From positions 567,203-631,202 of the forward strand of contig NZ_FNIC01000001.1 in NCBI RefSeq assembly GCF_900103935.1: a DNA stretch of 64,000 nt. The letters run 5' to 3'. The notes below the pieces were generated by a model. That model saw nothing but the letters and a program-made list of their open reading frames with translations, was not told where the DNA came from and ran no database searches. Shown in pieces: positions 1-8,500 of this stretch. Source of the stretch: Nocardioides szechwanensis (GTDB lineage: Bacteria > Actinomycetota > Actinomycetes > Propionibacteriales > Nocardioidaceae). Numbering within the stretch: position 1 is the stretch's first letter; the number at the start of each line of letters is the position of its first letter. Position numbers and translations under genes: made by a program.

Positions 1-350
1 TCCGCCTGTCGCACCGCCCACTCTTCTGCGAACTGGTCAACCGACGCGCGGCTCAGCGCCGGCTGCGCGTTGCTCTCCACCTGCCGGCGGTCGATGTCAC
101 CACGTCGCACGGCGTGCAGGATCGCGGTCTCGGAGCATCCGACGATCGCTGCGGCGCGGACGTAGGAGACCCACCGTGCGGTCTCCTCGACTCGATCGCG
201 CACAGCGGTCTCGTCGACCAGGAGCTCCCGGCCGCGGCGCTTCCAGGGAAGGTGCCCGGTGCGTGCGAGGTGGCCGACGGTGTGTCGGCTTCGGTTTAGG
301 AGTGTCGCGGCCTCGGCTGTGGTGAGCCAGCCGTCATCCCGACATGTCAC
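1..350 (-). CDS. helix-turn-helix DNA-binding protein (excisionase/MerR-like), 3' end cut by window edge
   Basis: Reading leftwards from GTG 350 the frame stays open to the window edge (about 116 residues). It begins MTCRDDGWLTTAEAATLLN and continues RSRHTVGHLARTGHLPWKRRGREL. 'TTAEAATLLN-S--TV--L---G-LP---RGRE' is the classic pattern of excisionase-type or MerR-like winged HTH proteins (an AAxxL helix, then recognition helix and wing). A second HTH-like stretch (AAAIVGCSETAILHAV) follows. No earlier in-frame start exists, because a stop lies upstream. It is probably a DNA-binding regulator of the accessory segment. The true C-terminus is not visible. Confidence 0.6.
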   Translation of the reverse strand, partial: MTCRDDGWLTTAEAATLLNRSRHTVGHLARTGHLPWKRRGRELLVDETAVRDRVEETARWVSYVRAAAIVGCSETAILHAVRRGDIDRRQVESNAQPALSRASVDQFAEEWAVRQA

Positions 351-360
351 CCCGGCAGTA

Positions 361-456
361 TCAGGCGCTGTCGTCTTCGGGAGCCAGGTCTGGGTGTGTC
401 CCGAAGATCTGCAGGTAGGCGTCGTCGAGCTCGTTCCAGCCGTCGGGTCTGCTCAT
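361..456 (-). CDS. small ORF, 31 residues, just upstream of the HTH gene
   Basis: ATG at 456 opens a 31-codon frame (MSRPDGWNELDDAYLQIF..., ending PEDDSA and TGA). It ends 10 bases before the GTG of the HTH gene on the same strand. The codon pattern is high-GC and coding-like, and the peptide is acidic with a hydrophobic patch. No family is recognised. It could be a short antitoxin-like or leader peptide co-transcribed with the HTH gene, or a chance frame. Confidence 0.3.
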   Translation of the reverse strand: MSRPDGWNELDDAYLQIFGTHPDLAPEDDSA

Positions 457-610
457 GCCCACCAGAGTGCCTCAGGTGCGGGGTGCGGCGCTGGTGTCAT
501 CCACAGCGGCCCCGCCCGCTGTCGGCGCCCGGCTCTATGGTCCCCAGCGTGATGACCTCGGTGGGCGATTCCCTGACGCTGCGCTCGTGTGCGGCGCGTC
601 GTGTCGGCAC

Positions 611-630
611 TGGTATATCTGGTGGTATAT
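611..630 (+). promoter_or_regulatory. AT-rich direct repeat before the 214-residue gene
   Basis: TGGTATAT occurs at 611-618 and again at 623-630, 12 bases apart, ending 8 bases before the ATG at 639. These are the only strongly AT-rich bases nearby. They can serve as a -10 element and/or a tandem operator for the XRE regulator encoded by the second gene of the unit. The operator role is inference. Confidence 0.4.
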
Positions 631-638
631 TTTCTTCC

Positions 639-1283
639 ATGATCGCATACCCCACTTCAACGCAAGTTCTCGACGACCTTGGCGACAAGGTGGTGCACGG
701 CTTCTCCTCGATCGTAGCCGGGTCGAGGGCCGACTTGGCGGAGTACAGGGCTGCGCTGCCCCATGCCGTCGCCCGGGCAAGCGGTCGCGGGCTCGCGTCG
801 TGGGTCCACGACGCCATGTGGGCGCGGGCCGTCGACGTCTTCGACGACATCACCGAGGTCCAACTGCACGAGTCGGGTCCAACCCGCGACATCTACGTCG
901 GTCTGACGTACCACCTGCGGCTGAAGAGGCACAGCCCGACTGGGGCCATCCGGTCGTACCCGACCCAGAGCGCGCTGGACTTCATCACCCAGGAGCCCGA
1001 CCTCTTCACCCTGCTGGGGATCCGCCAGCTCAACTTGTGCGTCGGCTACGAGTGGGACGCCGCGACTCGCGAGATCGGTGGCGCCGTCATGTCGTTGCGC
1101 GACGGTTCATTCGACGAAGTCATCTGGATGATCGACCTGCCTGCAGCACCCGCGACCGGCACAGGTACGGTCGCCCCGATCACCCCGACCACCCCAGATA
1201 TCGACGGTCCGAGCACCCCCATCATCGCCGTACCGCGACTCGACGCCGCCGACGACACGAAGCAGGGAAACGACACGCCATGA
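639..1283 (+). CDS. protein of unknown function, upstream partner of XRE/ImmA-IrrE gene
   Basis: Starts MIAYPTSTQVLDDLGDK at ATG 639, placed directly after the AT-rich repeat; 214 residues. The first 170 residues look like a compact globular mixed alpha/beta domain (for example SWVHDAMWARAVDVFDDI and LRDGSFDEVIWMIDLP). The last 45 are a Pro/Thr-rich tail (TPTTPDIDGPSTPI). No family is recognised and no catalytic motif is evident. The stop overlaps the next start by 4 bases (ATGA, 1280-1283), so the two genes are translationally coupled. XRE-COG2856 proteins are often paired with a small partner in toxin-antitoxin or phage-control units, so this could be the regulated effector. That is inference from pairing only. 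Confidence 0.75.
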   Translation: MIAYPTSTQVLDDLGDKVVHGFSSIVAGSRADLAEYRAALPHAVARASGRGLASWVHDAMWARAVDVFDDITEVQLHESGPTRDIYVGLTYHLRLKRHSPTGAIRSYPTQSALDFITQEPDLFTLLGIRQLNLCVGYEWDAATREIGGAVMSLRDGSFDEVIWMIDLPAAPATGTGTVAPITPTTPDIDGPSTPIIAVPRLDAADDTKQGNDTP

Positions 1284-2323
1284 ACGACCTCGGCGAGGTG
1301 CTGACAACCGCCCGCCGAGCGAGCGGCATGACGCAGGGTGAGCTGGCGGACCGCGTGGACATCACGCAGGCCGCGCTCTCCAGGTACGAGAACGGGCTAC
1401 GCGAGCCGGACGACACCACCCTGCAGGCGCTTGCACGGGAGTTGGGCGTCACGATCAAGTTCATTGAGCATGCAGGGCGGGCCCGCGGTGCTGTGGCAGT
1501 TGATGCGCACATGCGGAGGCGAGGGACTGCGCCGGCCACCATCTGGAAGCGTCTCGAAGCTCGGCTCAACATGTACCGGATGCACGCCAGCCTGATGACC
1601 GAGGAAGTCACCATTCATGCAGATCGGCGCATCCCGACCTTTGACCCGATCGACACGCGCCCCGAGGACGCGGCGCGGCTGGTGCGGATGCAGTGGGGCA
1701 TGCCGGTAGGCCCAGTTCGCAACCTCATCGGCTGGATCGAAGCGGCAGGATGTCTGGTGATCGAAGAGAGCTTCGGGTCTCCACGGGTCGATGGCATGTC
1801 CCAGTGGGTCAACGCGCAGCCCATCATGTTCGTCAACCGGGACGCCCCCACGGACCGCAAGCGGCTCACGCTTGCCCACGAGTTGGGGCATCTCGTCTTG
1901 CACTCAAACGAGGTTGTCGAGGACGTCGAGGATCAGGCGAACGCGTTCGCCGCGGAATTCCTGATGCCGATCGACGTCATTAGGCCGAGACTTCGGAACC
2001 TTCGGCGTGACGCTCTGCCGGACCTGAAGCGCGAGTGGGGAGTCTCTATGGCCGCCTTGGTAGAGCGTGGATACCGAGCTGGCTTGATGACCTCCAGCCA
2101 GCGCACCGGGTTCTACAAGTACTTGGGCGTGATGGGCTGGCGGACGCGTGAACCGGTGAGCGACGAGCTCGCTCCCGAGGTACCTCGTCTCGCAGGTGCC
2201 ATCGCGTCATCCTTGGCGGAGCGAGGACTGAGTGCCACCGAGATTGCCGATATAGCCGGCTTCGCGTCTCCCGAGGACAATCGACTACTCGACCTAGCCC
2301 CGCGCGGCCTGCGGATCGTCTGA
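1280..2323 (+). CDS. XRE-family regulator fused to ImmA/IrrE metallopeptidase
   Basis: 347 residues. Residues about 1-65 are a lambda-repressor-type HTH (LTTARRASGMTQGELADRV, then AALSRYENGLREPDDTTLQALA). The middle to C-terminal part is an ImmA/IrrE (COG2856) domain with the zinc motif HELGH in LTLAHELGHLVLH, followed by EVEDQANAFAAEFLMP. This architecture is known from phage and mobile-element regulators, where the protease cleaves a repressor or antitoxin, and from XRE-COG2856 toxin-antitoxin-like pairs. It is coupled by ATGA overlap to the unknown gene upstream and probably binds the repeat at 611-630. It should act in the cytoplasm. Confidence 0.85.
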   Translation: MNDLGEVLTTARRASGMTQGELADRVDITQAALSRYENGLREPDDTTLQALARELGVTIKFIEHAGRARGAVAVDAHMRRRGTAPATIWKRLEARLNMYRMHASLMTEEVTIHADRRIPTFDPIDTRPEDAARLVRMQWGMPVGPVRNLIGWIEAAGCLVIEESFGSPRVDGMSQWVNAQPIMFVNRDAPTDRKRLTLAHELGHLVLHSNEVVEDVEDQANAFAAEFLMPIDVIRPRLRNLRRDALPDLKREWGVSMAALVERGYRAGLMTSSQRTGFYKYLGVMGWRTREPVSDELAPEVPRLAGAIASSLAERGLSATEIADIAGFASPEDNRLLDLAPRGLRIV

Positions 2324-2462
2324 GTCAGCGCCCGCCTGGCAGAGCAGGCGCCACGAGTGGTGCGCGCGAAGACGCTGGGGTTGACATCGTTGCAGAGGTG
2401 GTAGCGCCTTCAGTCCTGACATCGCAAGGCGTCATGAAGCAGCCCTAGACGTGCGAGAACAG

Positions 2463-3572
2463 TCACGCAGTGAGGTCGATGCGTTCCCAGTTGTTCACTA
2501 ACTTGTTGAGGCCGCGGTGCTCCGCGTACGAGCGGGCAAGGATGACGCCGGCGTCCGTCATGAAGCAGCCGTTCGGCAGCGAGTCCAGCCAGCGACGAAC
2601 TTTGCCTAACGTGGCCGTAGCGTCCAGTCTGTCGACTACCTGCTGCCTCATCACGGGGTCGCCAGAGTCGTTTAGTCCGAACCAGTTTGACGCGTAATCC
2701 ATGATTCCGTCGACTTGGCTCTCAGTGTGTTTCCCTGCCGCGACGAGAGCCTCCCGCATGTAGGCGGGGCGGGCGTAGGCCAACCGCCAACGCTCCGCAT
2801 CCAACTCGTGCTCGGAGAGCAGGGGTTTGAATCCTCGCCGCGCAAAACCCGTCCAGACTTCATCGACCATGGGATCGTCTTTTCGGATTCCTGATGCGTA
2901 CCACCCGGACACAGTTGGGATCCAGTAGTCATCAAACTTGCGGAATCCGCCGATCTGGTTCACGCGTACCAAGTTCAGCAGATCGAGTCGATCCATAAAT
3001 CCTCGGCCCAACGGTAGATCAGAATCGCCGAGCAGGGATCCGTAGAGCGCATCGTGCGTTTCAAGACTGCGAACAAGGGATCCTCCCATCGCTCTGACCT
3101 TCGTCAGCACGAAGATTGTCGTGAGTGCGCGAAGGTCCGAAATCTCCACCTTCTCGACCACCTCGACGGCACGGTCCAAGCCGATCCGTCTCCTTCTCTC
3201 GTCGCCCTTCCGAGCGCGGTCAGCGAGAATGTTGGCCAGGAGGTCGTAGTCGGTCTGCTCGTCGGTTTGCGCCGCTCCAATAGCTGACCTCGCTAGCAGG
3301 GCCTGGAAACTCGGTTCCCTGAAAACTGAAAGGAGGCCCTCTTCCGCTAACTGGTTTACAAGCCTATCCCTGAGCTGCTTGGCCCGTGCGCCGCCGACTT
3401 CTTGGGCCTCTTCGGTGAACGCGGACCGGATCGCTTCGGCCTGTTGGCGGTCGGTGATAGCGCGAGCGTCGTCGGGTGTTACCACCACAATGTTCTGTGT
3501 GACTGTGTGCGCTTGGATTTGTGTCGAAGCGGCGCCAGCAGTCTGCCGGCTTCTCCAGAACTTGAATCTCAC
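2463..3572 (-). CDS. 369-residue protein, probably LPO_1073/Vpar_1526-like
   Basis: Basic start MRFKFWRSRQ, then a Gln/Thr patch (TAGAASTQIQAHTVTQNIVVV). A helical domain follows, with the feel of the LPO_1073/Vpar_1526 family (FREPSFQALLARSAIGAAQT, then YDLLANILADRARKGDERRRRIGLDRAVEVVEKV, then LRALTTIFVLTKV). Family assignment is from memory and moderate. No nuclease or protease motif was found. It overlaps by 4 bases (ATGA, 3569-3572) the 60-residue membrane peptide encoded just upstream, so the two probably act together at the membrane. Base composition is clearly lower in GC than the chromosomal genes, which suggests transfer. A defence or stress role is possible but unproven. Confidence 0.7.
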   Translation of the reverse strand: MRFKFWRSRQTAGAASTQIQAHTVTQNIVVVTPDDARAITDRQQAEAIRSAFTEEAQEVGGARAKQLRDRLVNQLAEEGLLSVFREPSFQALLARSAIGAAQTDEQTDYDLLANILADRARKGDERRRRIGLDRAVEVVEKVEISDLRALTTIFVLTKVRAMGGSLVRSLETHDALYGSLLGDSDLPLGRGFMDRLDLLNLVRVNQIGGFRKFDDYWIPTVSGWYASGIRKDDPMVDEVWTGFARRGFKPLLSEHELDAERWRLAYARPAYMREALVAAGKHTESQVDGIMDYASNWFGLNDSGDPVMRQQVVDRLDATATLGKVRRWLDSLPNGCFMTDAGVILARSYAEHRGLNKLVNNWERIDLTA

Positions 3573-3751
3573 CCTCGCCGTCGCTTGCTGCGATCGTTGC
3601 CGCCGACCTGAGTCTGAGTCGCGTGGTCGTGGGCCGTCTGGGTCTGCCGTACAGACCGCATGCCTATCCGATAACCGCCGTAGGCACCGCCTGCACCCCC
3701 GATAAGCAGGCCAACTATGAGCGTCCCAAGCCCCTCAAAGAGCCAATCCAT
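3569..3751 (-). CDS. small single-pass membrane protein, partner of the 369-residue protein
   Basis: 60 residues. MDWLFEGLGTLIVGLLIGG is followed by a Gly-rich end of the transmembrane helix (AGGAYGGYRIG), then a cytoplasmic basic tail with QTQTAHDHATQTQVGG and the terminal KRRRG. The Q/T motif resembles the N-terminal patch of the downstream protein (QTAGAASTQIQA), so the two partners may share an assembly motif. The 4-base stop/start overlap with the downstream gene supports a two-gene unit. No further family is recognised. Confidence 0.6.
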   Translation of the reverse strand: MDWLFEGLGTLIVGLLIGGAGGAYGGYRIGMRSVRQTQTAHDHATQTQVGGNDRSKRRRG

Positions 3752-3780
3752 GATTCCCCCGATCCTCTCTAACTATCGTC

Positions 3781-5379
3781 TCACTCGTCGCCCACAGAGT
3801 CAGGGATCTCCGAGCCAGGCCAGTGGCGTCGCACTGTCAGAATCGTGTCTGCTTCTGCGGCTCGCTTGTCGTCGCGGTACCGCACCACCCGAGCGAAGCG
3901 AAGAGCGACCCCACCCGGGTAGCGCGTCGACCGCTGCACGCCGTCGAAGGCGATTTCGACCACCTGCTCGGGGCGAACATGAACGATGTGTCCCTCTCGG
4001 TGCGTCTCCAGCTCAAGAAACCGCTCTGTCTGCCACGCCAGCATCGCGTCCGTCATGCCCCTGAACGTCTTGCCGACTGGTACCCAGCCGGATACTGAAT
4101 TTGTTCTCTTGAACGTCTTGCCGAGCATCACGAACCCGCCGTCCGCACTCTCGTCGCGCGCCCCCAGGTGGATGTTGGAGAGCAGCCCCTCGCGGCGGCC
4201 GGACCCCCACTCGACCGCGAGCACCACGAGGTCGAGGGTGTGGACCGGCTTCACCTTCACCCACGACGAACCCCGCCGGCCGGCGTCGTAGGGCGCCGCC
4301 GGGTCCTTCACCACGACGCCCTCGTGGCCGGCCGCCAGCACCGAGGCGACGAAGCCAGACGCCTCCTCGGCGTCGGCGGTCACCAGCCGTTCGGTCAGGT
4401 GCGCCGCGGGAACCAGCGCCGAGAGCGCGGCCACCCGCTCGGACAGCGGCGCGTCCAGCAGGTCGACGCCGTCGAGGTGCAGCAGGTCGAAGAAGTAGGG
4501 CGTCACCGAGACCCCGCTGGCCTGTGCGGTGCGCGACGCGGTCTCCTGGAAGGGCCGTGGCCGCCCGGCGTCGTCGAGGGCCAGCGCCTCCCCGTCGAGC
4601 ACGAACGACGTGGCCGGCAGCGCCAGGGCGACGTCGACCACCTCCGGCAGCCGGGACGTGATGTCCTCGAGGCTGCGGGTCGCGATGCGCACCGTCGATC
4701 CGGAGCGGTGGACCTGGATCCGGATCCCGTCGAGCTTGGTGTCGATCGACACCGCCGCGGCACCGGCAGCCTTGGTCATGGCCGCCTCCACGCTCGGCGC
4801 CGACGACGCCAACATCGGCAGCACCGGCCGCCCCACCTCGAGCCCGACGGCCCGCAGTGCCGCCTCGCCGCCGTCGAAGGCCAGTCGCGCGACAGCGACC
4901 GTCGAACCGGACAGCATCGCCGCCCGTCGTACGTCGGTCAGTGGCACGCCGGCGGCTGCGGCCACGGCCTCCTGCACGAGCGCGTCAAGGGCGCCCTGCC
5001 GGACCTCGCCGGTGACGACGCCGCGCAGCCACACCTGCTCGTCGGCGGTGGCCCGGCCGAACAGCTCGGCCACCGCGGCCGCGCGTGCGGCCTGTGAGCC
5101 GGCGCCGGCCATGGCGCTGATCGTCGTGAAGGCGGCATCCACCTCCCGCAACCCCAGCGACGGTAGGTCGGCAGGGGAGGGGAGCGTGCTGACACTGCGC
5201 CAGCCCAGCCCGGTGCGCCGCTGCAGCAGCGTGCCGCCGACGTAGGCGGTGACGACCTCGATCTCGTCCGGATCCGCGCGGGACAGCAGGTCGGCGATGG
5301 CGGCGGTCTTGGCCTTGCGCGACCGGGTCGCGGCGACCACGCCCGAGGTGATGACGACGTCGTGGAGCAGCACCCGCAC
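3781..5379 (-). CDS. ligB: ATP-dependent DNA ligase (LigB type)
   Basis: 532 residues from GTG 5379. It seals nicks in duplex DNA through a lysine-AMP intermediate. An N-terminal DNA-binding domain covers residues 1-200. The nucleotidyltransferase motif I is DTKLDGIR with Lys215 adenylated, and motif ILDGEAL-type residues follow (SFVLDGEALAL). The C-terminal OB-fold contains RPEQVVEIAFDGVQRSTRYPGG and ends FARVVRYRDDK. It resembles mycobacterial LigB (about 507 residues) but is longer. The C-terminal part carries an extra 16 residues (near 424-440, RTNSVSGWVPVGKTFR) created by a 48-bp insertion between direct repeats. The DNA from about 3781 to 4110 is less GC-rich than the rest of the gene. 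Activity may be preserved because the frame is kept. Confidence 0.92.
   Translation of the reverse strand: MRVLLHDVVITSGVVAATRSRKAKTAAIADLLSRADPDEIEVVTAYVGGTLLQRRTGLGWRSVSTLPSPADLPSLGLREVDAAFTTISAMAGAGSQAARAAAVAELFGRATADEQVWLRGVVTGEVRQGALDALVQEAVAAAAGVPLTDVRRAAMLSGSTVAVARLAFDGGEAALRAVGLEVGRPVLPMLASSAPSVEAAMTKAAGAAAVSIDTKLDGIRIQVHRSGSTVRIATRSLEDITSRLPEVVDVALALPATSFVLDGEALALDDAGRPRPFQETASRTAQASGVSVTPYFFDLLHLDGVDLLDAPLSERVAALSALVPAAHLTERLVTADAEEASGFVASVLAAGHEGVVVKDPAAPYDAGRRGSSWVKVKPVHTLDLVVLAVEWGSGRREGLLSNIHLGARDESADGGFVMLGKTFKRTNSVSGWVPVGKTFRGMTDAMLAWQTERFLELETHREGHIVHVRPEQVVEIAFDGVQRSTRYPGGVALRFARVVRYRDDKRAAEADTILTVRRHWPGSEIPDSVGDE
4062..4124. repeat. 15-bp direct repeat flanking a 33-bp insert inside ligB
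   Basis: TGAACGTCTTGCCGA is present at 4062-4076 and again at 4110-4124. The 48-bp period equals 16 codons, so the ligase frame is kept. In the protein the repeat gives GKTFK/GKTFR twice, while LigB relatives as I recall them have one GKTFKGxTDAM. The interval also coincides with a change in base composition, so it may be a recombination scar or the core of an integration site. Confidence 0.7.
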
Positions 5380-5519
5380 AGTCTGCTCGACGGCACCGAC
5401 ACCGCACGTCGGTGACGGCCGTTACCTGACTGGACCGCCGCGTAGCGAACGGCCCGATCCGTCGTTTGTCGGACAAGGCCTCCCACCCCCGAGGCCCTTC
5501 CACCGACGACAGGTGCCCC

Positions 5520-8500
5520 GTGACCCGATCGAAGAAGCCGCTCGTCGCTGCCATCGCCGCGACGCTCGTGCTCACGCCGACCCTCACCCAGCTCTCCGCC
5601 GACGCCGCCTCCGCCCCGACCGGGCCCACGGCAGACCTCGCCCGCAAGGCCACCGACGTACTCCCGCTCGGCGACGGCCTCACCGCCGCCTTCGACTCGC
5701 GAGCCTCACTGCCCGCCCTGAAGCCCACGACCACGCAGCGCTCGGCACTCGCCCAGATCGCCGGCGCCTCGGTCACCTGGAACGCCAGCGGCACCCCGCG
5801 CTCGATCGCCAAGGCCGGCGGTGCCCTGACCGCCCCCCGGGCCGGCGACCCCCTGGCCATCGCCCGCGGCTGGCTGTCCGCGCACAGCGCCGCCTTCGGC
5901 CTCACCGCCGCCGACATGCAGGCGCTCGAGGTCGTGCGCAACCACGAGCTTCCCGGCATCCGGACCCGCGTCCTGAGTTTCGCCCAGACCTTCGGCGGCG
6001 TCGCGTCGGGGTACGGCGGCATTCTCACCGTCGTCGTCGACCGGGACGGCCGGGTCGTCAGCTACGCCGGCGACCCCGTCCGCAGCAGCAGCCTCCTGGG
6101 TGGCTTCGAGCTCAGCCCCACGGAGGCGGTCGCCACGACCGTGGCCGACCTGCTCCCGGGCCTCGACCTCGACCCGACCCCGACAGGCAAGACGCAAGGT
6201 GGGTACGACGTCTTCACCGCGGGTCCGCTCGCCGACGTGCTGCGGGTCCGCAAGATCGCGTTCCCGACGCCGACCGGCGCCCGGGCGGCGTACGCCGTCC
6301 TCGTGGTGAAGGCGATCGACGAGGCCTGGGCGGTCATCGTCGACGCGACCACCGGCCGACCGCTGCTGCGCAAGTCGCTGGTGGCGCACGCCGAGGGCAC
6401 GGTCTACGAGAACTACCCCGGCGCCCCCAAGGGCGGCAAGCCCAAGGTCGTCAGCTTCGGTCCCACCCCGCAGTCGCCCGGCGGCTGGGTCGACCCTACC
6501 GGCATCGTGGGGCTCCGGGGGGTCACCACCCTCGGCAACAACGCCAACACCGCGATCGCGTGGACCGTCCCGCTGGTCGCCGCCGACCAGGAGAACCGGC
6601 CGGTGAGCCCCACCGGTGAGTTCAACTTCGCCTTCCCGAACTCGTGGGCGAAGTCGGACGGCGGGACCGGCACGTTCGTCGCCGACGCCAACGCCGCCGC
6701 GGTCAACCTCTTCTACCACCACAACCGGATCCACGACGAGTTCTACAAGTTTGGCTTCACCGAGACCGCCGGCAACTTCCAGCTCGTCAACAACGGCGAG
6801 GACGGCCCCGGCCTCGGGGGCGACCCGATCATGGGCGGCGCCCAGTCCGGCGCCCTCAACCTGACCCAGCCGGTGCTGGCGCTCGGCCGCAACAACGCCA
6901 ACATGCTGACGCTGCCCGACGGCATCCCCGGCTTCACCAACATGTACCTCTGGGAGTTCGTCGACGACGCCTTCGAGGCGCCCGCCCGCGACGGCGACTT
7001 CGACGCCACGATCATCCAGCACGAGTACGCCCACGGCCTGTCCAACCGGTACGTCGGCGGCGGCGGCCTCGGCTCCCTCGGCAGCGTCCAGGCCGGGGCG
7101 ATGGGGGAGGGCTGGGGCGACTGGTACGCCATGAACCACCTCTTCCGCGAGGGGCTCTCCCGCACTGCGGTCACCGCGCCGTACGTCGGTGACCCGCAGC
7201 GCGGCATCCGCAACTGGAACTACGCGAAGAGCCCGGCCACCTACGGCGACTACGGCTACGACATGTCCGGGCCCGAGGTGCACTCCGACGGCGAGATCTG
7301 GACCGCAACGCTGTGGACCGTGCGGAGCAACATCCTGAAGTCGGTCGGCGGCAACCACCGCCGCGCCAGCGACATCGCCGAGCACATCGTGACCGACGCG
7401 ATGCCGATTTCGCCTCCGGCGCCGTCGTTCCTGGACATGCGCGACGCGATCCTCAAGGCCTCCGAGCTGCGCTACAAGAACAAGTACACCGCCCTGCTTT
7501 GGAGCGCGTTCGCCGAGCGCGGCATGGGCGTCTCCGCGAAGACCAAGGGTGAGACCGACACCGACCCGAGGCCCGGCTTCGACATACCCGGCCAGGACCG
7601 CAACGGCAGGGTCACCCTGCGCATCGTCAACGCCTCCGCCGGTGGCCCCGCCGAGGACGTCCGCGTTCTCGGTGGCCTCTTCGAGGGCCGCGGCACGCCG
7701 CTGTTCACGACCGGCAAGAACGGCACCGGCACCGTCACCATGACGCCCGGCCGCCACACCCTCACCCTCCAGGCGGCGGGTTTCGGCATCCAGCGGGTCA
7801 CGGTGGACGTGCGCAAGGGCGACACGGTGACCAAGCGCGTCGAGCTCCGTCCCAACTTGCTCTCGCAGTCGTCGGGCGCCAAGGTCGTCATGGTCACCAG
7901 CCAGGCGGCCGCGCTGCCGGCCACCAACCTGGTCGACGACACCGAGGTCACCGCCTGGCAGACCGGCCCGTCAGACAAGGCTTACAACCAGGGCCCCAGC
8001 CGGTCGGTGACGCTGCGCCTGAAGAAGCGCTCGATGATCGACACGGTCGCGGTCAGCGTGATCAAGCCGATCGGGCTGCCGCGCTTCGCCGCCGCCAGGC
8101 GGGTGCTCGTGCAGACGTCGCTCGACGGGAAGACCTGGAAGACGGCCAAGGTCGCGAAGTTCCGCTTCACGGCGCCGCGGCCCGCGGTGCCCGACCTCGC
8201 GCTGAGGACCTACCGGCTGCCCGAGGCGGTGCCGGCGGAGTACGTCCGCGTGGTCGCCGACGCTGTGTTCGGCAACGGTGCCACCAACGCGTCGACCGCG
8301 CTGGTCGCCGAGGTGCAGGCGTTCGGCACGGCCTCCGGCATCCGGCCCCAGCAGCCGCCGGCGGACAAGCCCGTCACGTCCCACGGTTCCGTGGCGACCG
8401 GCAACGCGGCTCAGGGCTCCCTGCTCGGCCTGGACCCCTACCGCCCCGGTGTCACCGAGCTGTCCTGGGCGGCCTCCTGCCCGGACCTGCCCTCGGCCAA

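Noticed and set aside
1..3780. Complete prophage or integrative element
   Set aside because: No integrase, capsid, relaxase or clear att pair is visible; only regulators and unknown genes are present, so it is called accessory DNA only.
5706..7757. 683-codon open frame antisense to the M36 peptidase
   Set aside because: Third-position GC bias on the plus strand and clear peptidase motifs show that only the plus strand is coding.
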